From Romboutsia weinsteinii (GTDB lineage: Bacteria; Bacillota; Clostridia; Peptostreptococcales; Peptostreptococcaceae), in NCBI RefSeq assembly GCF_002250835.2, contig NZ_NOJY02000006.1:62001-126000 (forward strand): a DNA stretch of 64,000 bases, read 5' to 3'. Below, piece after piece: positions 44,740 to 54,075 of the stretch. The translations under genes and the position numbers were made by a program. A model generated the notes under the pieces. The model had not been told where the DNA came from. It was given only the letters and a program-made list of their open reading frames with translations, and did not search any database. Numbering within the stretch: position 1 is the first letter of the stretch; each line of letters starts with the position of its first letter.

Positions 44740-44773
44740 TACATGAAATGCAGAAATTTCTACATGAAATGCA
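44740..44773 (-). promoter_or_regulatory. LytTR-type direct repeats upstream of cstA
   Basis: Two identical copies of TACATGAAATGCA (44740-44752 and 44761-44773) start exactly 21 bp apart, that is two helical turns. They fill the gap between the response regulator stop and the cstA leader. LytTR dimers bind such paired repeats. Confidence 0.8.
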
Positions 44774-44774
44774 T

Positions 44775-45524
44775 TTATATCTTCATAAGTGCTCTAAATT
44801 CTTTTATTTTACTTCTACTTACAAATACTTCATCATCCATATCATGTAGTTTAAGTTTATAGGTACTATTGAACCACGGTACTATTTCTTTTATTTTTGA
44901 TAAATTTACAATATAAGACCTGTGTGTTTTAAAAAACGTATTTGCTGGTAACTTCTTTTCAAATTCGATTATTGAACTTTTAGATATATATTCTTTCTCT
45001 TTTGTATATACTATGGTTTCTCTTTCCCTAGCTTCACAATAACAAATATCATTTGTATTTATTACTACTAATTTGTCATCTCTTAAAAGAGTAATACTTT
45101 GAGAAGATAAAGCATTGAAATTTGTGTGTTCTTTAGCTTTTACTTCTGGAACCTTATTTTCTAATTCACTGCTTTTCTTAAGTTTCATTAAAGTTGATAC
45201 TATACGTTCTTCCGAATATGGCTTAAGTATATAATCAAAAGCGTCTAACTCAAATGCATCTACTGCGTATTCCTTATAAGCTGTTATAAATACTATTTTA
45301 GGCTTATCTTTAAACTGATTTATAGTCTTAGCGAGTAACATACCATCAAGCATTGGTATATTAATATCTAGAAATATAACATCTAAAGTATTATTTTGAA
45401 TGAATCTTAATACATCTAATCCATTATCAAATTCACTTAAAATTTCTATATCACTAAAATTATTTATAAAGTATTTTAATTCTTCTCTTGCTGGAAATTC
45501 ATCTTCTACTATTATCGCTCTCAT
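44775..45524 (-). CDS. LytTR-family response regulator
   Basis: The 249-residue protein has a receiver domain (phosphoacceptor Asp in DVIFLDINIPMLDG, Lys in YILKPYSEERI) and a C-terminal LytTR DNA-binding domain (CEARERETIVYTKEKEY, FFKTHRSYIVNLSKIKEI, VSRSKIKEFR). It lies 8 nt after the sensor kinase and just upstream of cstA. Homologous pairs (LytTS, BtsSR, YpdAB) respond to pyruvate or related metabolites and activate a transporter gene. Confidence 0.93.
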   Translation of the reverse strand: MRAIIVEDEFPAREELKYFINNFSDIEILSEFDNGLDVLRFIQNNTLDVIFLDINIPMLDGMLLAKTINQFKDKPKIVFITAYKEYAVDAFELDAFDYILKPYSEERIVSTLMKLKKSSELENKVPEVKAKEHTNFNALSSQSITLLRDDKLVVINTNDICYCEARERETIVYTKEKEYISKSSIIEFEKKLPANTFFKTHRSYIVNLSKIKEIVPWFNSTYKLKLHDMDDEVFVSRSKIKEFRALMKI

Positions 45525-45532
45525 ATTTGCTC

Positions 45533-47203
45533 CTAAATGTAAAATTCTATTTCTGTTCCTGGGTCTAGTCTGTATATCTTAAGACCTTGACCATAAATCA
45601 ATTTTAATCTAAGGTGTACGTTATAAAGACCTATCTTATTTTCTGGAACACTGTCTGTATATACTTTATTTATTATATCTCTATCTATTGTAACACCATC
45701 ATTTTCTATCCATATCTTTGTACGGCTATCTTCTTGCCTTACTCCTATAATAACAGTACCTGCTCCACCATTTTGTCTTATTCCATGTATGATTGCATTT
45801 TCTACTAGTGGTTGGATTATCAGGCTTGGAATCTTTGCCTCTATATTTTCCTCTATATCATAAATAACCTCTAACTTATCTCCAAATCTTGCTTTTTCTA
45901 TTTCTACATAAGCCTTTACTTGCTCTAGCTCCTTATGGATGTCTATTAAGTTATCACTAATCTCTAAATTATATCTCATATATGTTGATAGATTTATTAT
46001 AAGCTGTCTTGCTTTGTCTGGATTAATTCTAATAAATGATGTTATTGTATTTAATGCGTTAAATAAAAAATGAGGATTTATCTGAGTTTGTAGAGCTTTT
46101 ATTTCAGCCTTATTTTTTTCCTCTTTTATTTTTTCTATCTTAGATATTTCCATAAGTGTGGATATCATATCTGATAGACCTATTGCTAGTGATTTTTTAG
46201 AACCACTAATATCATATTTCTTAGTATAGTAGATTTTTAATGTTCCTATTACACCTTGAGAATCTGTAAGAGGTATTATCATAGCAGTCTTTAGATTGAC
46301 TTTTTCACTTAAAGAATGTTCATCTTTATCCACTTTTATATTTAATATTTTATTTGTTTCTATAGATTCTTTAGTAAAGTTACTTAAACTTATTCCTGGT
46401 TTATTAAATGCCTGCTCTCCTACACCTACATAAGTTAATACATGCTCTGTATCTGTTATACTTACTGCATCTGAATTTATTTCTTCTTTTATTATTCCGC
46501 AAATTTTTTGTAATGCTTCTGGCGTTATATTTCTAAAGTATGGTAGAGTCTTGTTGGCTATATCTAAAGTTAATTTAGATTGAAATGCTGCTATTTCATC
46601 TTTTTCTTTCTTTATTGATTCTATTGTTGAGATCATAAATCCTATACCAATCTGACCTACTATCATAGGTATATAAATTTGCTTTATAATTAATAATGCA
46701 ACTCCTCTGGGTGTTGATATTAAATATATCAACAGCATCGTTATACTTTCTGCTATTACACCACATATAATTCCATATACCCACCTGGATACACGCCTTG
46801 GCTTTGAATTAAATTTTGTATAAAATATTCCTGAAAGTATCCCCGAACTTATGCTTGATATAAAGCATGGTAGGGCAGTTATTCCACCAACATCGATAAG
46901 GTATCTATGTACTCCAGATATAAAACCAGATACTATACCTACTATTGGACCAAATATTACACCTCCTGATACTATGGTCATTATCCTCGTATTAGCTATA
47001 GATCCTTCAACGTCTATACCAACAATTGTCCCTAATATTGATAACCCACTAAATATTATTGATATAATTATCAAATCTTTCACACTATAGGTTTCTTTTT
47101 GAAACATTTTCTTAAGACCTTTAGTTTTACTTATTAGTATAAATAGAACTATGATTAAACTTGCCTTTTCAAGTAAGGTCAGAAACACTTCACTTTTTTC
47201 CAT
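45533..47203 (-). CDS. LytS-type sensor histidine kinase
   Basis: The 556-residue protein has an N-terminal 5TM-LYT domain (GIDVEGSIANTRIMTIVSGG, GIVSGFISGVHRYLIDVGG), a GAF domain (about 215-345) and a His_kinase domain with the phospho-His in QINPHFLFNALNTI. A C-terminal HATPase domain has LIIQPLVENAIIHGI and the variant WIENDGVTI. This is the LytS/BtsS architecture. It is the first gene of the unit with the LytTR regulator, and cstA follows. Confidence 0.94.
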   Translation of the reverse strand: MEKSEVFLTLLEKASLIIVLFILISKTKGLKKMFQKETYSVKDLIIISIIFSGLSILGTIVGIDVEGSIANTRIMTIVSGGVIFGPIVGIVSGFISGVHRYLIDVGGITALPCFISSISSGILSGIFYTKFNSKPRRVSRWVYGIICGVIAESITMLLIYLISTPRGVALLIIKQIYIPMIVGQIGIGFMISTIESIKKEKDEIAAFQSKLTLDIANKTLPYFRNITPEALQKICGIIKEEINSDAVSITDTEHVLTYVGVGEQAFNKPGISLSNFTKESIETNKILNIKVDKDEHSLSEKVNLKTAMIIPLTDSQGVIGTLKIYYTKKYDISGSKKSLAIGLSDMISTLMEISKIEKIKEEKNKAEIKALQTQINPHFLFNALNTITSFIRINPDKARQLIINLSTYMRYNLEISDNLIDIHKELEQVKAYVEIEKARFGDKLEVIYDIEENIEAKIPSLIIQPLVENAIIHGIRQNGGAGTVIIGVRQEDSRTKIWIENDGVTIDRDIINKVYTDSVPENKIGLYNVHLRLKLIYGQGLKIYRLDPGTEIEFYI

Positions 47204-47244
47204 CTGTTACACCTCAATTTTGTCTAATATGTCGAATACATCTA

Positions 47245-47964
47245 TTATTGTACATAATATCTTATCTTTTTTCCACACTTCTCAATAGTCTTTCTTGCAA
47301 GCACATCCAATGAATCTATATAAAATTCATCATCTAAATTGTTATCATTCTTGATTATGGAAAGCTCTGTACACCCTAATATTACACAATCACAATCTCT
47401 ATTTTTTATAGAGTTTACCAAATTATAAAACTCTTTTATATCTACTTTCTTACCCTTTTTTACCTGGTTGTAAATAATATCCATTAGGGAGTTCTGATTA
47501 TCTTCATCTAGTATTTCATAATCTAAACTTTTTTCTTTGCATATATTTTGATATATTTTAGAGCTAATTGTTCCATGTGTAGCCAAAATACCGGCTTTAT
47601 TTAACCCTTTACTCTTTATATGTTCTACAGTTTCTTCTAATATGCTAACTATAGGTATATTTACATTTTCTTGTATTTCATTATAAAAATAATGTGCTGT
47701 GTTACATGCTATAACAATAAAATCTGCTCCACTAGCTTCTAGCTTTTTTGCATCTTGAATTAAGGTATCTACAGGATTGTTTTTTGATTTTCCAATTATA
47801 TACTCTGTTCTATCGTAAGTAGTTGCATGGTTAGTAATTACCATATCTATATGATCTTGATCTTTTTTTGCATCAGTAAGATTTATAACATATTCTAAAA
47901 AATATACTGTCGCCATAGGTCCTAACCCTCCTATAACTCCAACAACTTTTTTTACATTTTCCAT
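47245..47964 (-). CDS. Aspartate/glutamate racemase family protein
   Basis: The 239-residue PLP-independent racemase has the two catalytic cysteines in VIACNTAHYF and ILGCTELSII and the N-terminal GVIGGLGPMAT of aspartate racemases. It could supply D-aspartate or D-glutamate. The length and motifs favour the aspartate-racemase branch over MurI. A terminator separates it from the upstream dicarboxylate/amino-acid symporter. Confidence 0.88.
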   Translation of the reverse strand: MENVKKVVGVIGGLGPMATVYFLEYVINLTDAKKDQDHIDMVITNHATTYDRTEYIIGKSKNNPVDTLIQDAKKLEASGADFIVIACNTAHYFYNEIQENVNIPIVSILEETVEHIKSKGLNKAGILATHGTISSKIYQNICKEKSLDYEILDEDNQNSLMDIIYNQVKKGKKVDIKEFYNLVNSIKNRDCDCVILGCTELSIIKNDNNLDDEFYIDSLDVLARKTIEKCGKKIRYYVQ

Positions 47965-48093
47965 AGCATCACCTATCTATTAATTTTTTAGTAAAAGTAT
48001 CACTACATATACCATACTAATAAAATTCTAATAAATATTTGTTTACTTTATGACTACTTTTAATAATATTAAAATAAATTTGCTTATAAAAAA

Positions 48094-48124
48094 ACCACCT
48101 TCAATACATCGTTTTGAAAGTGGT
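48094..48124 (-). terminator. Terminator between symporter and racemase
   Basis: A stem of ACCACCTTCAA with TTGAAAGTGGT (one mismatch) is followed on the minus strand by TTTTTTTATAAGC. It lies just after the symporter stop. Confidence 0.8.
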
Positions 48125-48135
48125 CTATTTTTATA

Positions 48136-49386
48136 TTATTTAGCTAAGTGACCTTTAAGCCAATCTTTTCCTTCTACCAATCTTGCTACCATCATCGAGC
48201 AAACTGTGTTTCCTGTAGAGTTTAAAACTGTTGCTGGTGCATCTATTATTGTACTTATAACAGCTATTATCGGTAATACTTCTGGTGAGAATCCATATAC
48301 ACTTAGTATTAACATTTCACCCATCATACCACCACCAGGGATTGCTCCCATAACTGCTCCAACTAAGAATGATACTGCAAGTATTCCAAATATAGCTGAT
48401 ATACTCGTCATATCTCTTCCGAATAATCCAAATAAGAATGTTACCTTAAGCACTCCACCGATTACTGAACCATCTTTGTGAATGTTAGCTCCAAGCGGTA
48501 TTACTGTTTCTGCTATATCTTCTGGTACACCCATTTTCTTAGATGCATCTAAGTTTACTGGTATTGATGCTGCACTTGAACAAGTCGCTAGAGCCGTTAC
48601 CGTTGGTGCTATAGCATGCTTCCAGAATATTTTTATACCATCTTTTCCACCTGACATGTAAGCATATACTGTGAATAATCCGAAGTATAAAACTGCAGTT
48701 AGTATTAAGTATAGTATGAATGCTCTTGCATATCCTGAAAGTATTTGAGGTCCAAGTTCACCTATAACTGATGCAAAGTAACATCCAAGTCCTATAGGTG
48801 CTAAGTTCATTATTAAATCAACTATTTTCATCATAACTGCAGAACCTGCTTCTACAAACTTAGCTATTGGCTTTGCTTTTTCTCCAGCCATAGCAGTTGC
48901 TACACCTACTAATATAGAGAATATTATTAATTGTAACATGTTACTCTTTGATAATAAATCTTTAAAATCTGTTACTGTAACTGTATTTACTATTTGTTGT
49001 AATATACCAACTTTTTCATGGTCTACAGCCTCAGCATTTGCCATAAGTCCAGCAAATGTACTTGTATCTAATCCCTTTGTAGGATTTACTATTAATACAC
49101 CTATAATTCCTATTATTCCTGATATTATTGCTGTTACTGTAAATACTAATACTATATTTCCTAATATCTTTCCAAGCCTTTTCATTTCACCCATATTAGA
49201 TATTGCTGAAGTAACACTGAAAAATACAAGTGGTACTAGTGTCATGAATAATAAATTAAGGAATAAATCTCCTACTGGCTTAAATATAACTGCCTCAGGT
49301 CCCATAAATACTCCTACAGCTCCACCTATTATTATCGCTCCAAGTAATATCAATGATGACTTATAATTTGCTAAAAATGTCTTCAT
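48136..49386 (-). CDS. Dicarboxylate/amino acid:cation symporter (DAACS)
   Basis: The 416-residue membrane transporter of the GltP/GltT fold has PLVFFSVTSAISNMG, the serine-rich hairpin ALATCSSAASIPVNLDA (HP1), PLGANIHKDGS and the C-terminal AVISTIIDAPATVLNSTGNTV (HP2 and TM8). These transport glutamate, aspartate or C4-dicarboxylates with Na+ or H+. It starts 26 nt after murE and may be read from the murE transcript. Confidence 0.92.
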   Translation of the reverse strand: MKTFLANYKSSLILLGAIIIGGAVGVFMGPEAVIFKPVGDLFLNLLFMTLVPLVFFSVTSAISNMGEMKRLGKILGNIVLVFTVTAIISGIIGIIGVLIVNPTKGLDTSTFAGLMANAEAVDHEKVGILQQIVNTVTVTDFKDLLSKSNMLQLIIFSILVGVATAMAGEKAKPIAKFVEAGSAVMMKIVDLIMNLAPIGLGCYFASVIGELGPQILSGYARAFILYLILTAVLYFGLFTVYAYMSGGKDGIKIFWKHAIAPTVTALATCSSAASIPVNLDASKKMGVPEDIAETVIPLGANIHKDGSVIGGVLKVTFLFGLFGRDMTSISAIFGILAVSFLVGAVMGAIPGGGMMGEMLILSVYGFSPEVLPIIAVISTIIDAPATVLNSTGNTVCSMMVARLVEGKDWLKGHLAK

Positions 49387-49412
49387 CCTTGTTGTCTCCT
49401 TATTTTAATATT

Positions 49413-50867
49413 TTATTTATTTCTCAAGAATTCATTTGCTATTTCTTTATCATCAAAATGATGCTTAGTCTTACCTATTATTTGATAGTTTTCGTGCCCT
49501 TTACCTGCTATTAATATTACGTCATTTTTATTTGCCATACTTATAGCATGTCCTATCGCTTCTTTTCTATCTATTATTACTTCATAATTTTTATTATCTC
49601 TGTCTAACCCATTTAGTATATCATCTATTATAACTACTGGATCTTCTGTTCTTGGATTGTCAGATGTTACTATACATGTATCAGATAACTTTTGAGCTAT
49701 ATCACCCATTAGTGGTCTCTTAGTAGTATCTCTATCTCCACCACATCCAAATACAGTTATTATTTTTCCTTTTGCAAATTCCTTTGCTGTATTTAATATA
49801 TTTTCTAGAGCATCTGGAGTATGTGCGTAGTCTACTATTACACTTATTTCTTTATCATTTGGAACAGTTTCAAATCTTCCTGCAACACCATTAGTTTTTC
49901 CTAAACCATTTATAACTACTTCTTTAGGTATATTTAACATATAACATGCTGCTATAACTGCTAAAGTGTTGTAAACAGTGAACTTACCCGGTACTGGTAC
50001 AAACATATCTTCCTCATAAGTTGGAGTTATTAGTCTGTAAGATACTCCTTTTGCATCTATTTTGATGTCTTTTGCCATAAAATCAGCATTGTTATCTATT
50101 CCGTATGTGTAAGCTGGTGTTTTAAGATTTTTTATATTTTCATATATTTGCTTTCCACCATTATCATCTATATTTATTATATTTGCTACTGTTGTCTTAT
50201 GGAATAAAATTTCCTTAGCATCTCTATAATCATCTAAGTCCTTGTGGAAATCTAAATGATCTGGAGTTAAGTTTGTGAATAATCCTATCTTAAACTCTGT
50301 TTCATCTACTCTATTTAATACTAGCGAGTGAGAAGAAACTTCCATTGCACAGTAGTCACATCCATTGTTTACCATAGTATTAAAGCATTCTTGTAAATCA
50401 ATACTCTCTGGCGTAGTAGCATTTGACTCTACTTCTTTTTCTCCATCAAATATTTTTATTGTTCCTATTAGTCCAACTTTTTTATAATCCGAACTTAATA
50501 TTTCATTTAGGAATGTAGTTATACTAGTTTTTCCGTTAGTACCTGTAACTCCTATAACTTCAAACTTTTTTGATGGATGATTGTAAAAGTTATCTGCAAC
50601 TTTTGCCATAGTTTTTCTAGTATCTTCAACCTTTACAAAAGTATATCCTTCTATATTTATATCCTCTTGAACTAAAAATGCCTTAGCGCCTTTTTCTATA
50701 GCACTTTGAATATATTTATGTCCATCTGATGTAAATCCTTTTATACATATGAATAAAGTTCCTTCAGTAACTTTTCTTGAATCGTATTGTATATTGTCTA
50801 TATCTATATTTAATTCTCCGTTTATATCAAGTACGTTTATGCCTTGTATTACGTCTTTTAAGTTCAT
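49413..50867 (-). CDS. murE: UDP-MurNAc-tripeptide synthetase (meso-DAP adding)
   Basis: The 484-residue Mur ligase adds the third amino acid of the peptidoglycan stem. It has the P-loop GVTGTNGKTSITTFL, carbamylated-Lys region LTPDHLDFHKDLDDYRDAK and GRFETVP. The specificity motif DNPR in VTSDNPRTEDPV marks meso-diaminopimelate as substrate. GGGAGG precedes the ATG. It is not in a murF-mraY cluster here. A palindrome overlaps its promoter. Confidence 0.95.
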   Translation of the reverse strand: MNLKDVIQGINVLDINGELNIDIDNIQYDSRKVTEGTLFICIKGFTSDGHKYIQSAIEKGAKAFLVQEDINIEGYTFVKVEDTRKTMAKVADNFYNHPSKKFEVIGVTGTNGKTSITTFLNEILSSDYKKVGLIGTIKIFDGEKEVESNATTPESIDLQECFNTMVNNGCDYCAMEVSSHSLVLNRVDETEFKIGLFTNLTPDHLDFHKDLDDYRDAKEILFHKTTVANIINIDDNGGKQIYENIKNLKTPAYTYGIDNNADFMAKDIKIDAKGVSYRLITPTYEEDMFVPVPGKFTVYNTLAVIAACYMLNIPKEVVINGLGKTNGVAGRFETVPNDKEISVIVDYAHTPDALENILNTAKEFAKGKIITVFGCGGDRDTTKRPLMGDIAQKLSDTCIVTSDNPRTEDPVVIIDDILNGLDRDNKNYEVIIDRKEAIGHAISMANKNDVILIAGKGHENYQIIGKTKHHFDDKEIANEFLRNK

Positions 50868-50951
50868 AAATTTAATACCTCCCAGTTTTAAATTGCCTCT
50901 TTATATCATTTATTCTTAGGTAATTTAACACTTTTTACTCATTTTACTATC

Positions 50952-51022
50952 ATTATATAATTTTTTTTTTACTATGTACATAGTTAATAATGCTTGAAAT
51001 ATTGTAAAAAATGCTCTATAAT
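50952..51022. promoter_or_regulatory. Divergent murE / AraC promoters around a palindrome
   Basis: The perfect palindrome ACTATGTACATAGT (50971-50984) overlaps the minus-strand murE -35 (TGTACA, 50975-50980; -10 TATAAT at 50952-50957, 17-bp spacer). It lies 10 bp upstream of the plus-strand AraC promoter (-35 TTGAAA at 50994-50999, 17-bp spacer, -10 TATAAT at 51017-51022). Confidence 0.65.
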
Positions 51023-51055
51023 TCAATATACTAATTTTTTAAAAAGGGGTCTGTC

Positions 51056-51934
51056 ATGAAAAATAGAGATAATAAGATAGGATATTTAAATGATAACTTT
51101 AAAATTTTTCACATAAAAGATAAAAAAGATACTAAGTTTGAGTACCATCATCATGATTTTAACAAAATAATTATCTTTATTTCAGGTGATGTTACCTACT
51201 TTGTTGAAGGTAAGTCTTATAAGCTTAAGCCTTGGGATATATTATTTGTAAATAACCAAGAAATTCATAAACCTGTAGTAAATCCTGATGAGTATTACGA
51301 GCGTATTGCAATTTGGATAAGTCCTGATTTTATGAAGAGATATTGTGAAGAGCAAAGCAATTTATTAAGATGTTTTGAGATTTCATCCACAAATAAATGT
51401 AATTTACTTCGACTAGATGTTAACTGTATAAATAAAATAAAAACTTTCGTTACAAATATAAAGGATAATGAAAATAGTGATGAGTTTGGTAGTGACATCT
51501 TAAAAAACGCTCTATTCCTCCAGCTAATGGTGTTTATAAATAGATTATTTTTACAAGATAATGAAAGTGTTGAGTATGAAGATATTCAATATGATGAAAC
51601 TATAGAGAATTTGTTAGCTTATATAAATAATAATTTAAGTAATAATCTTTCAATAGATTCACTTGCAACAGAATTTTTTACTAGTAAATACTATCTTATG
51701 AGAAAGTTTAAATCTCAAACAGGTAGTTCAATCCATAATTATATAGTTCAAAAAAGGCTAATTCTTGCAAAATCTCTTATACATCAAGGACTTTCAATGG
51801 CTGATGTATGCGCTAAGTCAGGATTTAATGACTACTCAAGCTTTGTAAGGTCTTTTAAAAAAACTTATGGAGTATCTCCTAAAAATTATCTAAACAGTAC
51901 AAATATATTCGATAACAAGTTTTCTAATGAATAA
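51056..51934 (+). CDS. AraC-family regulator with cupin sensor domain
   Basis: The 292-residue protein has an N-terminal AraC-type cupin (YHHHDFNKIIIFISGDVTYF, YKLKPWDILFVNNQEIHKP) and a C-terminal pair of HTH motifs (SIDSLATEFFTSKYYLMRKF, SMADVCAKSGFNDYSSFVRS, then YGVSPKNYL). The AGGGG site precedes the ATG. It is divergent from murE, but that is not a usual AraC target, so the regulated gene is unknown. It is followed by the 58-bp repeat block. Confidence 0.9.
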   Translation: MKNRDNKIGYLNDNFKIFHIKDKKDTKFEYHHHDFNKIIIFISGDVTYFVEGKSYKLKPWDILFVNNQEIHKPVVNPDEYYERIAIWISPDFMKRYCEEQSNLLRCFEISSTNKCNLLRLDVNCINKIKTFVTNIKDNENSDEFGSDILKNALFLQLMVFINRLFLQDNESVEYEDIQYDETIENLLAYINNNLSNNLSIDSLATEFFTSKYYLMRKFKSQTGSSIHNYIVQKRLILAKSLIHQGLSMADVCAKSGFNDYSSFVRSFKKTYGVSPKNYLNSTNIFDNKFSNE

Positions 51935-51937
51935 AAA

Positions 51938-52090
51938 ATTCGCCTTGCTCATGCCATACCCATGCTGGGCACTTACGTCTGCTCGGCAAGCTCACATCCC
52001 GTTGCTTAAAACTCGCTATGCTCATGGCGCCAACGTCTGTTCGACAAGCTCACATCCCGTTGCTTAAGATTCGCTTTACTTGAGCGATGT
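51938..52090. repeat. GC-rich 58-bp tandem repeat block
   Basis: Two units with a 58-bp period (51975-52032 and 52033-52090) share ACGTCTG, CAAGCTCACATCCCGTTGCT and TAA. A partial unit, ATTCGCCTTGCTCATGCC, precedes them at 51938. The block is near 50% GC in a genome of about 30%. A short pairing (GCTTAAG with CTTGAGC) lies in the second unit. No gene or transposase is visible in it. Confidence 0.8.
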
Positions 52091-52125
52091 GTTTTTTGTT
52101 AATATTAGATTCTATTTTAAAGTTT

Positions 52126-52162
52126 AAAGGGTATATCTCAAATCACTTGAGATATACCCTTT
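52126..52162. terminator. Bidirectional terminator after AraC repeat block / asnB
   Basis: A perfect 16-bp stem, AAAGGGTATATCTCAA/TTGAGATATACCCTTT, with a 5-nt loop and A/T tails lies right after the minus-strand asnB stop. Confidence 0.92.
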
Positions 52163-52168
52163 TATATA

Positions 52169-54040
52169 TTATACTGCTTTTCTATATTCTTTTGAATCAA
52201 AGCTTATTTCTAATTGTTCAACAAATATTTGATGCCATAAACTAAACATAAATATTGTCCAAACTTTTCTAGAGTTATCTTTCTTTCCAGCTATATGATC
52301 ATCTAGAAGTTTTATAGCATATTCTTTGTTTATGAATGAATCAACTTTTGCATCCATTATAGTTTTTCTAACTACATGTCCTAAGTCTTCTTTTAACCAA
52401 ACTCTTATTGGAGTTGGGAATCCTAACTTTCTCTTTTGTACAACGTGCTCAGGTACTATATGCTCAAAAGCTTCACGAAGTAATACTTTTGATTGCTCTT
52501 TAGTTACCTTTTGCTCTAATGTTAATTGGCTAGATAATTCAAGTACTTCTTTATCTAAGAATGGTACTCTAAGCTCTATTGAAGCACCCATTGACATTTT
52601 ATCACCTTTTTGTAATATGTCTCCTGGTAACCATGTGTTCATATCTACATATTGCATAGTAGTTACATAGTCATATCCTCTTTTTTCAGCCTCATCGTAT
52701 ATTGCTTTAGTTGCATTTTGGTATATGAAGTTTTCATTGTAGTTCTTCACAACATTTCTTACTTCATCATTTTCAAATATTTTTGCATTTCCTATATATC
52801 TATCTCTTAATGGAGTAGTCGATCTTAATAAGTAGCTCTTACCTGACACTTCTGGCATCATCTTAGCTATTTTATTTACCATACCATTAAGTGCATTAGG
52901 TATGTTTAGTAGAGGCTTAACGCTATAGAATTCTTTGTATATGTTGTATCCTCCGAATAACTCATCTGCACCTTCTCCTGATAATACTACTTTAACATGC
53001 TTTCTAGCTTCTTTTGATAAGAAGTATATTCCAAGAGCTGATGGATCTGCTAATGGATCATCTAAAAGACGAACTACTTCTGGTAAAGCATTAATGTAAT
53101 CATCTTGGCTTACTCTTACTTGTATGTTTTCTATTCCTAATGCATCAGCAGTCTTCTTAGCTACATCTACTTCGTTGTATCCATCTATACCAAATCCTAC
53201 AGAGAATGATTTTATCTTAGGGTTTATTTTAGATGCTAAAGTAGCAAGTATTGATGAATCTATACCTCCAGATAAGAATGTACCCACTTCTACATCAGAT
53301 ATTAAATGCTTTTCTACTGAGTTTAAAAGCGTATTGTATATATCTTCTTTTGTTACTTTGCCATTTGGCTTGTAGTCTATATCATAGTATTTTTCTATAG
53401 TCATTTTGTTATCTTTTATTGTGAAAGAATGACCAGGTAATATTTTTTTAATATCATTTATCATAGTGCTTTCATTGTTAGTTGACTGGAATGATAAGTA
53501 TTGTTGTAAGCTTTCTTTATCTACTTTTCTTTCATCCAGTAATCCTACTAAAGACTTGTATTCTGATGCAAATGCTATGAATTCTTCAGTCTCAGTGTAG
53601 TATAAAGGCTTTATACCAAATATATCTCTAGCTCCGAATACACATTGCTTTTCTTCATCCCACACTAAAAATGCATACATTCCTCTTAACTTATTAACAC
53701 ATTTTTCTTTCATCTCTATGTAAGATGTTAAAAGAACTTCTGTATCAGAGTTAGTAGTAAACGTATGTCCTAGTTCTTCTAATTCTTTTCTTATTTCTTC
53801 GTGGTTGTATATTTCTCCATTGAATATCATTACTTTGTCTTGCTTTTCAAATGGTTGGTGACCACTTTCTATGTCAATTATGCTTAGTCTTCTAAAACCA
53901 AAACTTACTCTTTCATTGTGATAGTATCCCACATCATCTGGCCCTCTGTGGTATATTTCTTTGTTTGCGTTTTCTATCGCTCTTTCTCTGTCTAATTGAG
54001 ATTTTGCCGTCTTATAGTATATCGATACGTGTCCGCACAT
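52169..54040 (-). CDS. asnB: Asparagine synthase (glutamine-hydrolysing)
   Basis: The 623-residue enzyme makes asparagine from aspartate, glutamine and ATP. The N-terminal glutaminase domain starts with catalytic Cys2 (MCGHVSIYY), then RGPDDVGY and FNGEIYNH. The synthetase domain has the PP-loop LSGGIDSSILA and LSGEGADELFGGY. It is long-form, like Bacillus AsnB/AsnO. It is a single gene with an extended -10 promoter (TGCTATAAT, -10 at 54142-54147) and a leader hairpin at 54076-54107. Confidence 0.95.
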   Translation of the reverse strand: MCGHVSIYYKTAKSQLDRERAIENANKEIYHRGPDDVGYYHNERVSFGFRRLSIIDIESGHQPFEKQDKVMIFNGEIYNHEEIRKELEELGHTFTTNSDTEVLLTSYIEMKEKCVNKLRGMYAFLVWDEEKQCVFGARDIFGIKPLYYTETEEFIAFASEYKSLVGLLDERKVDKESLQQYLSFQSTNNESTMINDIKKILPGHSFTIKDNKMTIEKYYDIDYKPNGKVTKEDIYNTLLNSVEKHLISDVEVGTFLSGGIDSSILATLASKINPKIKSFSVGFGIDGYNEVDVAKKTADALGIENIQVRVSQDDYINALPEVVRLLDDPLADPSALGIYFLSKEARKHVKVVLSGEGADELFGGYNIYKEFYSVKPLLNIPNALNGMVNKIAKMMPEVSGKSYLLRSTTPLRDRYIGNAKIFENDEVRNVVKNYNENFIYQNATKAIYDEAEKRGYDYVTTMQYVDMNTWLPGDILQKGDKMSMGASIELRVPFLDKEVLELSSQLTLEQKVTKEQSKVLLREAFEHIVPEHVVQKRKLGFPTPIRVWLKEDLGHVVRKTIMDAKVDSFINKEYAIKLLDDHIAGKKDNSRKVWTIFMFSLWHQIFVEQLEISFDSKEYRKAV

Positions 54041-54075
54041 AATATATTCCCTCCTACTTTAAAGCTTAATTATTA

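Noticed and set aside
48938-49366. Long open frame on the plus strand inside the symporter gene
   Set aside because: It is the antisense shadow of the symporter: it has no ribosome site and a composition mirroring the membrane protein.
51975-52090. Could the 58-bp units be a CRISPR array?
   Set aside because: The units are contiguous and similar along their whole length, with no variable spacers, and there are no cas genes in the window.
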